7,451 nucleotides of DNA from Chroococcidiopsidaceae cyanobacterium CP_BM_RX_35 (GTDB lineage Bacteria; Cyanobacteriota; Cyanobacteriia; Cyanobacteriales; Chroococcidiopsidaceae), in the NCBI GenBank assembly GCA_019242465.1, contig JAFAVL010000667.1, positions 1 through 7,451 of the forward strand. The letters run 5' to 3'. Below are positions 1-5,300 of this stretch, one piece after another. The translations under genes were made by a program, and so were the position numbers. Under the pieces are notes generated by a model. That model searched no databases. It saw only the letters and a list, made by a program, of their open reading frames with translations, and had not been told where the DNA came from. Each line of letters opens with the position of its first letter. Within the stretch, counting starts at the first letter, position 1.

Positions 1-139
1 AGCGGTGGCAGTGTTGATTGCCAATTCCATCTGTTCTGATGGTCGGTCAAACTGGTTAGGAGGGACACTGCTATTAGCGGCGTATACAGTTTTAGGGTTA
101 GCATTCTACTTCCATCCAGTGATTGAGCTGGTGGGCTAG
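1..139 (+). CDS. cax: Ca2+/H+ antiporter (CAX family), C-terminal end, partial
   Basis: Reading from base 2, 45 codons stay open to a TAG at 137-139; the gene begins left of the window. The peptide runs [18 protein letters not shown], then a hydrophobic stretch ([19 protein letters not shown]) and a short polar tail. This matches the end of CAX-type cation/proton exchangers, where a DG(K/R)SNW loop precedes the last membrane helix. These inner-membrane proteins export Ca2+ (or another divalent cation) in exchange for protons. Only the last loop and helix are visible, so the assignment rests on that motif. No convincing T-tailed terminator hairpin follows on the plus strand. Confidence 0.75.
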   Translation, partial: AVAVLIANSICSDGRSNWLGGTLLLAAYTVLGLAFYFHPVIELVG

Positions 140-158
140 GTTTTTGCCTAAGAGAAAA

Positions 159-202
159 GTCATCGGTACACCGCCGTGCAACGGGATGAAAGCAGCGATG
201 AC
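159..202. repeat. Two-tier inverted repeat (possible structured RNA or intergenic repeat)
   Basis: GTCATCG at 159-165 is the perfect reverse complement of CGATGAC at 196-202. Nested inside, CCGT at 174-177 pairs with ACGG at 181-184 around a 3-nt GCA loop. On the plus strand an A-tract follows at 219-227. On the minus strand the outer stem is followed directly by TTTT, so it could act as a weak terminator read leftward. It lies between the antiporter stop and the mazEF promoter. The direction and role are not decided by the sequence. Confidence 0.35.
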
Positions 203-234
203 GGCCTTCCGCGGTCAGAAAAAAAATACTCTGT

Positions 235-262
235 TTTAGATAGTCATCCCCAGTGATATACT
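235..262 (+). promoter_or_regulatory. Putative mazEF promoter
   Basis: TTTAGA at 235-240 (4 of 6 matches to TTGACA) lies 16 bp upstream of TATACT at 257-262 (5 of 6 matches to TATAAT). Transcription would start near 269, about 20 nt before the mazE ATG. The -10 box lies within the palindrome at 255-271. The -35 match is mediocre, so the call rests mainly on the -10 box and the position. Confidence 0.45.
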
Positions 263-271
263 TAGTATATC
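255..271. promoter_or_regulatory. Palindromic operator candidate for MazE/MazEF autoregulation
   Basis: GATATAC at 255-261 and GTATATC at 265-271 form a perfect 7-bp inverted repeat around TTA. It contains the likely -10 box and ends 18 nt before mazE. AbrB-fold antitoxins such as MazE typically bind AT-rich palindromes over their own promoter and repress it, more strongly in complex with the toxin. The placement fits; binding itself is inferred. Confidence 0.55.
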
Positions 272-289
272 CTGAGAGCGCTAAAGTTA

Positions 290-529
290 ATGAAATCACA
301 AATTGATCAGTGGGGAAACTCTTTAGCCTTTCGCATTCCCAAGCTGATGGTGCAAGAACTGCACTTAAAGCCAAATGATGCTGTCTCTTGTCACATCGAA
401 AACGGCAAATTAGTTATAGAGCCAATTCGAGAAATTCTTGAGTATACTTTGGACGAGCTTTTGGCTAGAGACATTGACCAAGGTGAAGAGGTTTCTTGGG
501 GAAAACCAGAAGGTGAAGAAGCTTGGTAG
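290..529 (+). CDS. mazE: MazE-like antitoxin, AbrB/SpoVT fold
   Basis: A 79-residue protein that should bind DNA and neutralise the MazF-like toxin encoded next to it. Residues 1-47 show the swapped-hairpin AbrB pattern: an N-terminal strand, the WGNSLAFRIPK core (8-18), a hydrophobic-polar helix (VQELHLKPND), and a second strand pair ending in GKLVIEPI. The tail (about 48-79), acidic and containing YTLDELLARD, is the type of segment that wraps around and blocks the toxin. Length is typical for MazE. The ATG is preceded only by a weak purine stretch (GAGAG near 274-278). The gene overlaps mazF by 7 nt, and a palindrome covers its promoter, consistent with autoregulation. Confidence 0.88.
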   Translation: MKSQIDQWGNSLAFRIPKLMVQELHLKPNDAVSCHIENGKLVIEPIREILEYTLDELLARDIDQGEEVSWGKPEGEEAW

Positions 530-864
530 AAACAAGCTACACTCCCGAGCGCGGTCACTTCATTCGCCTAAGATTTGATCCTCAAGCTGGTCACGAGCAA
601 ATGGGAACTAGACCCGCACTTGTAGTGAGCCATACTAGATTCAACCGTCGGATGAGCCTTGCTTTTGTCTGTCCTATAAGTAATACCCAAAGGCGCAATT
701 CTTTTTACGTTCAAATCCCAAATGGAGAAAATATTACAGGAGTGATAATGGCAGATCAACTACGCTCTTTAGATTATCGAGCAAGACGTGCCGAGTTTAT
801 TGGCGAGTGTTCCGATAGCTTACTGAAAGAAGTGTTGCGTCGAATTCGACCTATCTTATTTTAG
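523..864 (+). CDS. mazF: MazF/PemK-family endoribonuclease toxin
   Basis: A 113-residue toxin of the MazF/PemK family, which cleaves mRNA at short sequence motifs when its antitoxin is lost. Landmarks line up with E. coli MazF: GHFIRLRFDP (11-20), the HEQMGTRPALVVS segment (24-36) with the probable catalytic Arg30, PISNTQ (51-56) with Ser53 at the position of catalytic Thr52 in E. coli, and MADQLRSLD (76-84). The start chosen is TTG at 523, inside the end of mazE; the next Met (base 601) would remove the first strand and the conserved Arg-region approach. AGGTGAAG just upstream can serve as ribosome site. The overlap suggests translational coupling. The toxin appears intact. Confidence 0.9.
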   Translation: MVETSYTPERGHFIRLRFDPQAGHEQMGTRPALVVSHTRFNRRMSLAFVCPISNTQRRNSFYVQIPNGENITGVIMADQLRSLDYRARRAEFIGECSDSLLKEVLRRIRPILF

Positions 865-924
865 CTGCTCATATCATTTCAAAATTGCTTAAATTAGTTA
901 TAGAACTTAAAGAGGCTTCAGCTA

Positions 925-1242
925 ATGAGTCGAGCTGTCATTAAATTTTCTTCGGAAGACTGCGGTATTTGCCATAAGATGTCTTTCTATGACCAGAAAG
1001 TTAGCGAGGAATTAGGCTTGCAGTTTATTGATGTCAAGATGCAAGATACAGCTACATATCGGAAGTATCGCAAAATTCTGCTCGCCCAGTATCCCGACAA
1101 AGCCGAAATGGGATGGCCTACTTACCTCATCTGCGATTCCCCTGAAGGAGAATTTCAGATATTGGGTGAGGTGAAAGGGGGTCATCCTAAAGGAGAGTTT
1201 AGAGAGCGACTACAATCAGTACTTTCATCCGTTCCCAACTGA
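925..1242 (+). CDS. Thioredoxin-fold protein with CGIC motif
   Basis: A 105-residue cytoplasmic protein with a single thioredoxin fold. The redox motif C13-G-I-C16 sits after the first strand (AVIKFSSEDCGICHKM), where thioredoxins carry CGPC. GWPTY (63-67) supplies the cis-proline (Pro65) that faces the active site, followed by strands LICDSP and FQILGEVKGG. Length fits a thioredoxin-like protein without signal peptide. AAAGAGG at 909-915 is a good ribosome site 9 nt before the ATG. The CGIC active site differs from classical thioredoxin, so substrate and redox potential are unknown. It converges on the tetR gene with only 11 bp between stops. Confidence 0.85.
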   Translation: MSRAVIKFSSEDCGICHKMSFYDQKVSEELGLQFIDVKMQDTATYRKYRKILLAQYPDKAEMGWPTYLICDSPEGEFQILGEVKGGHPKGEFRERLQSVLSSVPN

Positions 1243-1253
1243 ACTCAAACCCG

Positions 1254-1886
1254 TCACGTATGGCTTGCAGAAAACTGCACACCTTGCAGAAAGATTTCCA
1301 CCGTAGTTTCTACCATGGTATCGGGCTCAAGTTGCTGGGCATCGGGCTGTAAAAAGACTTCTCGCGTGACCAAGTACGCGATCAAAGAACCCATGAAACA
1401 GCGAGCAGCAGCTCTGGGGTCCATTGGTTTTAGCACCCCTGCTGATATTTGCTTTTCTAGATAGCGAGTTAAGAAGCCAACTGAACGGCTAGGTCCGATC
1501 CTGTTGAGGACTTCAGCCACGCGCGGTTGCCGGATTGCTTCACTACCAATCAGCTTCATCAGCGCGATTGAAGTTGGATTTTCCATAACTCTGAGGAAAG
1601 ATTTAGCAAAGACAGTCAATACGTCCCGTACTGGCTTACCCATCATCTCCTCTTCGCTATGGGTAAGCAATTGTAACAAGGGCATACGCTGCTCAACTAC
1701 CTGCTGAAACAAATCGCCCTTATCCTTAAAATAGTGATAAATCAAGCCTGGAGAGCCAATTCCAGATGCGGCAGCAATGTCCTTATTGGTTGCCTTCTCG
1801 AAGCCTTTGCTGGAAAAAACCTGCAACGCACCGTCAATGATCTGCTGTCGCCGCTCCTCAAAGTCTTGCTCGTCGCGTGAGCGCAT
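1254..1886 (-). CDS. TetR/AcrR-family transcriptional regulator
   Basis: A 210-residue one-component regulator. The N-terminal DNA-binding domain spans about 12-60: a first helix (RRQQIIDGALQVFSSKGFE), then the helix-turn-helix TNKDIAAASGIGSPGLIYHYFKDKGDLF (33-60, quoted in part: TNKDIAAASGIG and IYHYFKDKGDLF), which is the classic TetR signature. The remaining 150 residues form an all-helical ligand and dimerisation domain rich in hydrophobic segments. The ligand cannot be predicted. It is transcribed divergently from the sugar block at 2258. The 25-bp palindrome at 2031-2055 is a candidate target, 145 bp upstream of its start. The ATG at 1886 lacks an obvious ribosome site; TATTCT (minus strand, 1915-1920) is a possible -10 box. 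Confidence 0.9.
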   Translation of the reverse strand: MRSRDEQDFEERRQQIIDGALQVFSSKGFEKATNKDIAAASGIGSPGLIYHYFKDKGDLFQQVVEQRMPLLQLLTHSEEEMMGKPVRDVLTVFAKSFLRVMENPTSIALMKLIGSEAIRQPRVAEVLNRIGPSRSVGFLTRYLEKQISAGVLKPMDPRAAARCFMGSLIAYLVTREVFLQPDAQQLEPDTMVETTVEIFLQGVQFSASHT

Positions 1887-2030
1887 AACAATGTTCGGTT
1901 GACTGGTTAATTAAAGAATAGCACGATTCGCGGAAAGGGCTTGATTCATCTTCTAACTCAGGCTGATAACTGAGAATTCATAACTCTTGAACTATCGGTA
2001 GCTTGACGGTATCGACGACATTTTTGGGAT

Positions 2031-2055
2031 TAGATCACAAATTTCTTGTGATCTA
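2031..2055. promoter_or_regulatory. Perfect 10-bp inverted repeat, operator candidate
   Basis: TAGATCACAA (2031-2040) and TTGTGATCTA (2046-2055) are exact reverse complements separated by ATTTC. The right arm contains the -35 box of the promoter at 2046-2074, so a bound protein would block RNA polymerase. No T-tract follows on either strand, which argues against a terminator. The half-site order (TCACA then TGTGA) is the reverse of a CRP-type site. The divergent TetR protein is the obvious candidate binder; this is inference. Confidence 0.6.
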
Positions 2056-2074
2056 CGTCATACAGGGGTATAGT
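2046..2074 (+). promoter_or_regulatory. Putative promoter of the epimerase gene
   Basis: TTGTGA (2046-2051) and TATAGT (2069-2074) are separated by exactly 17 bp. The -10 matches the consensus at 5 of 6 positions, the -35 at 4 of 6. Transcription would begin near 2081, giving a leader of about 175 nt before the ATG at 2258. The -35 overlaps the right arm of the inverted repeat, suggesting repression. Confidence 0.5.
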
Positions 2075-2257
2075 TTTAACGAGAAAGTCTCTTACAGTTT
2101 TCTGCCCGTGCAATTCCTCACTTAGGAAAAAGTAGAAGCAAACCAATCACTGTGTGACGAAATTTGATGTTTGTGAAGTTTTGTAACAAAGTAACCTTCC
2201 TTGCTATTACCTAATCCCCAGCAAGAGAAACAAGGGATGAATTAGTGGAGCAAAAAC

Positions 2258-3322
2258 ATGGGCATCATTCTCGTAACAGGCTCAGCTGGACTAATCGGGT
2301 CAGAATCAGTCAGGTTCTTCTGTGAACGAGGCTATACAGTTGTCGGCATTGACAACAACATGCGGCAGGTGTTCTTTGGTGAGAATGCCTCGACCGAATG
2401 GAACCGCCAACGCCTACTCGAAAAGTATGGCGAATACTACATCCACCACAATATTGACATCCGCGACCACGAGGCGATCTCTCAAGTCTTTCAGCTTTAC
2501 GGCAAGGACATTGGTCTCATCATTCATACTGCCGCCCAACCATCTCATGATTGGGCAGCGCGGGAGCCGTACACCGACTTTAGCGTCAATGCTAATGGCA
2601 CCCTAGTCCTGCTAGAGAACACCAGGCAAATCTGCCCCGAAGCTGTATTTATCTTCTGCTCCACCAACAAAGTTTATGGTGATACGCCCAATTTCTTACC
2701 CTTGGTGGAACAAGAGCAGCGCTGGGAGATTGAGGCGACGCACCCTTACTACCAAGGGATCGATGAAACCATGAGCATCGATCAGTGCAAACATTCGTTA
2801 TTCGGAGCATCTAAAGTTGCCGCTGATGCCTTAGTGCAGGAATACGGGCGTTACTTTGAGATGAAAACAGCGGCATTTCGCGGTGGGTGTTTGACCGGAC
2901 CAAGTCACTCGGGGACAGAATTACATGGGTTCCTGTCTTACTTAATGAAATGCACCATGACTGGTCAGTCTTACCGCATCTACGGCTACAAAGGTAAGCA
3001 GGTCAGAGATAACATTCACAGCTACGATTTGGTGAATGCGTTTTACCATTTCTACCGAGCGCCACGGGTAGCGGAGGTGTACAACATTGGTGGGAGTCGG
3101 TTCAGCAATTGCTCGATGTTAGAAGCGATTGCAAAATGTGAAGCGATTACAGAGAAAAAACTCAACTGGAGTTATGCCGAAGCCAATCGCATTGGCGATC
3201 ATATCTGGTGGATTAGTGACATCAAGAGGTTCCAGCAGCACTATCCAGAATGGAATTTGACCTACGGGATCACAGATATCCTCAAGGAGATTTACAACCA
3301 AAATACCAGTCGTTGGCACTAA
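2258..3322 (+). CDS. NAD-dependent epimerase/dehydratase, CDP-tyvelose (paratose) 2-epimerase-like
   Basis: A 354-residue extended short-chain dehydrogenase acting on a nucleotide sugar in the cytoplasm. The Rossmann motif GSAGLIG is at 8-14, the acidic ribose-binding residue in GIDNNM at 30-35, the NAD-contact [11 protein letters not shown] at 90-100, the active-site Ser/Thr in CSTNKVYGD at 134-142, and Lys186 in SLFGASK. The position four before Lys186 is Phe182 where most relatives have the catalytic Tyr. C-terminal marks [32 protein letters not shown] and GDHIWWISD resemble the CDP-tyvelose 2-epimerase branch. The exact substrate is uncertain. ATG is supported by GTGGAG 7 nt upstream. It is the first gene of the sugar block and may supply the sugar used by the glycosyltransferases downstream. 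Confidence 0.85.
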   Translation: MGIILVTGSAGLIGSESVRFFCERGYTVVGIDNNMRQVFFGENASTEWNRQRLLEKYGEYYIHHNIDIRDHEAISQVFQLYGKDIGLIIHTAAQPSHDWAAREPYTDFSVNANGTLVLLENTRQICPEAVFIFCSTNKVYGDTPNFLPLVEQEQRWEIEATHPYYQGIDETMSIDQCKHSLFGASKVAADALVQEYGRYFEMKTAAFRGGCLTGPSHSGTELHGFLSYLMKCTMTGQSYRIYGYKGKQVRDNIHSYDLVNAFYHFYRAPRVAEVYNIGGSRFSNCSMLEAIAKCEAITEKKLNWSYAEANRIGDHIWWISDIKRFQQHYPEWNLTYGITDILKEIYNQNTSRWH

Positions 3323-3357
3323 AGAGCCGTTAGCTGAAAGCATCTCTATTTTTTTAA
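3323..3357 (+). terminator. Weak terminator-like hairpin after the epimerase
   Basis: AGAG (3323-3326) can pair with CTCT (3344-3347) and GCT (3333-3335) with AGC (3339-3341) around a GAA loop, followed by seven T at 3349-3355. The stem is short and interrupted, so termination may be partial at best. Confidence 0.3.
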
Positions 3358-3378
3358 CCTTGGTGTTTTTAAATTAGT

Positions 3379-3611
3379 ATGAAAATCTTGAAAAAGTTAC
3401 TACAGCCACGAATATTTAGGTTTCTTGTAGTTGGTAGGTGGTGACAGCTACAACTCTAAAATGTATCAGATGAAGCGGTTGTGACGACTCGGATTTTAAT
3501 TTTACTGTTAGTTGGCTAGGGGTTAGTTATGAAATTAATACTTTAGTGAATATATTATTTAGTGCTATTTTCACCTATGTGCTTAGTGACCGCTTTATAT
3601 TTCAGTTTTAA
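3379..3611 (+). pseudogene. Remnant of a GtrA-like membrane flippase gene
   Basis: No long frame is open here, but pieces in two frames read as a GtrA protein in the right order. ATG at 3379 starts MKILKKLLQPRIFRFLVVG and hits TGA at 3442. The other frame continues with VVTATTLKCIR (3438-3470) to a TGA at 3471. The first frame then gives TTRILILLLVG up to a TAG at 3517, and the second frame gives WLGVSYEINTLVN, LFSAIFTYVLSDRFIFQF and TAA at 3609. RFLVVGG near the N-terminus and TYVLSDRF(I/V)F at the C-terminus are typical of GtrA, a four-helix protein of about 130 residues that helps move polyprenyl-phosphate-linked sugars across the membrane. Only 233 bp remain and several shifts are needed, so it is decayed with internal loss. 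Its place just before a polyprenol-phosphate GT supports the identity. Confidence 0.7.
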
Positions 3612-3640
3612 GCTAAATATTCTCTCTTGCTCTTCAGAGT

Positions 3641-3665
3641 AAATCAAAGTCTAGTTTGGTTTTTT
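3641..3665 (+). terminator. AT-rich terminator-like hairpin after the gtrA remnant
   Basis: AAATCAAA (3641-3648) pairs with TTTGGTTT (3655-3662) over 8 positions including one G-U, with a 6-nt loop, and runs into a T-tract (3660-3665). The form is that of an intrinsic terminator, but the stem is mostly A-U and therefore weak. It lies 30 nt downstream of the remnant's stop and 36 nt before the fusion gene. Confidence 0.35.
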
Positions 3666-3701
3666 GTTGGCAAATTCGGTTAGTAATTAACGGGTAAATC
3701 C

Positions 3702-5237
3702 ATGGTTCAACAAGTTTTTATTACGGGACAAGACACTCAGGCGATTAAGACACTTGCTATACGTGAGCAGTACCGAGATCAGTATTGGCAGAAGCGAGAT
3801 CCAATCGCAGCAGATAGGTTGTTGTGGAGAGCGCAGACCTTCCGTCACATGGTCCATCTACTGCCGCACCAGACGATTTTAGAGCTAGGTTGCGGTCAGG
3901 GACTGTTTACTCAACAACTACTACGGGTGTCTCGCAACGAGAATCCGATTACTGCGGTTACGTTCAGTTATGAGCAACCTCGACCAGTAAATTTACCCTC
4001 ATCTGTGGAGTTCCTCAATGCGGTCTCCATGTTCGAGACTCTAGCGGGGCGACAGTTCGATTTCATCGTTGCTATGGATCTGCTGGATAAACGTAATTGT
4101 GCTTGGATGCTGCAAAACATCTACGAGTTACTCAAACCAGGTGGACAAGTGATTTTTTATGAGAGTAATCCCTGGAATCCGGTGCTGCGGTTGCGGCAAT
4201 CACTCTCGCGCCACTTTAAACCAACGGATCCTAGACGACTACTGAATCGACCTGAGCTGTATGAGCTAATTTCCGAAGTTGGCTTTTTAAGAGTATTTGC
4301 TGTTTACAACGACTTTGTCTATCCACCCCTTACCCGCTCTTTAGTGTGGTTAATGCGTAACCTCTCAATTCTGATGGAAAATGCTCCAGGGATCAAAACC
4401 TTGGCAGGTTCAATACTTATCCATGCCCAAAAGCCTCCTCGTCAAGTCAAGCGGGTCAGAATGTCTTTGTGTGAACACCAGCAGTTGTGTGGTGCCGTGT
4501 CTGTAGTCATCCCCTGTCACAATGAAGAAATGAACATTGAACCGCTGATTCATGACCTGAAGATTTTCTTTGGTGAATATCTGCATGAAATCATTCCGGT
4601 CGATGATAACAGTCGTGATGGTACTAGAGAGGTGATCCGAAGACTAGCATTACAAGACCCGCGCATTAAGCCAGTCTTTCGCTCTCCGCCTAATGGTGTT
4701 GGTCGTGCGATTACTGATGGCTATCGCGTTGCTACTGGTCGCTATGTATTATCAATGGATTGTGATTTCCAGCACCTCTTGCCCGAATTACGAGATTTAT
4801 TCGATGCTGCAACTTGGGGGCACGATGTGGTTGTGGGTAGCCGATTTTCGCGACACAGCGTACTACTGAATTATCCATTCCAAAAAATCGTAGTCAATCG
4901 CGGCTTCCATATATTGGCTCAAATCCTGTTGCGACGCAAGTTTCGCGACCTGACGAATAACCTGAAGTTAATGCGACGCGAAGTGATCGAGCAGTTGCAA
5001 TTGTCACAGCCAGGCTTTGGCATCAACGCCGAGACTGGTCTTCAGCCGCTGATGATGGGTTATTCGGTCATCGAAGTGCCAATCTCGTGGATTGAGCGGA
5101 CTCCAGGGATGGGGACTTCTTCTTTTAAATTGGCTCGTGTAGGTGGTGGCTATGTGCAGGTGTTATGGCGACTATGGCTCAAGGCTGTTTTTGATGGCGG
5201 ACGGAAGGTATTTATCAAGACAAAGAGAAGACAATAA
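3702..5237 (+). CDS. Fusion: SAM-dependent methyltransferase + polyprenol-phosphate-sugar synthase-like GT2
   Basis: A 511-residue two-domain protein. Residues about 20-245 form a class I methyltransferase: motif I ILELGCGQGLFT (59-70), an acidic post-I region FDFIVAMDLLD (119-129), then LLKPGGQVIFYESNPWNP (143-160). Residues about 264-500 form a family 2 glycosyltransferase of the DPM1 type: VSVVIPCHNEEMNIE (267-280), VDDNSRDGT (300-308), DxD as D353-C-D355 in SMDCDFQH, VVVGSRF (377-382) and TSSFK (472-476). DPM1-type enzymes move a sugar from a nucleotide donor to a polyprenyl phosphate on the cytoplasmic face. No C-terminal membrane helices are seen, so it probably needs a membrane partner; the adjacent gtrA remnant may once have been that partner. 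The methyltransferase substrate is unknown. ATG at 3702 has only a weak ribosome site (ACGGG near 3690). The two halves are in one uninterrupted frame. Confidence 0.88.
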   Translation: MVQQVFITGQDTQAIKTLAIREQYRDQYWQKRDPIAADRLLWRAQTFRHMVHLLPHQTILELGCGQGLFTQQLLRVSRNENPITAVTFSYEQPRPVNLPSSVEFLNAVSMFETLAGRQFDFIVAMDLLDKRNCAWMLQNIYELLKPGGQVIFYESNPWNPVLRLRQSLSRHFKPTDPRRLLNRPELYELISEVGFLRVFAVYNDFVYPPLTRSLVWLMRNLSILMENAPGIKTLAGSILIHAQKPPRQVKRVRMSLCEHQQLCGAVSVVIPCHNEEMNIEPLIHDLKIFFGEYLHEIIPVDDNSRDGTREVIRRLALQDPRIKPVFRSPPNGVGRAITDGYRVATGRYVLSMDCDFQHLLPELRDLFDAATWGHDVVVGSRFSRHSVLLNYPFQKIVVNRGFHILAQILLRRKFRDLTNNLKLMRREVIEQLQLSQPGFGINAETGLQPLMMGYSVIEVPISWIERTPGMGTSSFKLARVGGGYVQVLWRLWLKAVFDGGRKVFIKTKRRQ

Positions 5238-5300
5238 GTTTGACGGGCTGTATCAATGGATGTGGAAAACCTTATTTCTTTTTAAATAAAGCGATCAGTT

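Larger units (their letters stand above)
1887..2257. other. Divergent intergenic region between tetR and the sugar block
   Basis: 371 bases with no credible coding sequence. It holds a possible minus-strand -10 box for tetR (1915-1920), an 8-bp palindrome TTAATTAA (1907-1914), the perfect inverted repeat at 2031-2055 with the overlapping promoter at 2046-2074, a small palindrome TTTGT-A-ACAAA (2180-2190), and the ribosome site of the epimerase gene (GTGGAG, 2245-2250). If the 2069 box is the real -10, the epimerase mRNA has a leader of about 175 nt, long enough for post-transcriptional control, but I recognise no riboswitch in it. Confidence 0.5.

Noticed and set aside
568..759. 63-codon minus-strand frame inside mazF
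   Set aside because: It is antisense to a well-supported MazF frame and shows no recognisable motif.
1504..1707. 67-codon plus-strand frame inside the tetR gene
   Set aside because: Shadow of the minus-strand TetR coding sequence; composition and content show no protein family.
2031..2055. CRP-type site or intrinsic terminator
   Set aside because: Half-sites are in the reverse order of TGTGA-N6-TCACA, and no T-tract follows the stem on either strand.
2183..2196. NtcA-type site GTA-N8-TAC upstream of the epimerase
   Set aside because: GTA at 2183-2185 is followed after 8 nt by ACC, not TAC.
2322..2606. 94-codon plus-strand frame inside the epimerase gene
   Set aside because: Overlaps the NAD-binding part of the epimerase in another frame; low-complexity Thr/Ser-rich translation.
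3119..3343. 74-codon minus-strand frame over the 3' end of the epimerase
   Set aside because: Antisense shadow, ends in a repeated FCNRF stretch without family resemblance.
5272..5289. Inverted repeat TTATTT/AAATAA before the GT-C gene as terminator
   Set aside because: All A-T 6-bp stem with no T-tract after it; likely chance in an AT-rich gap.
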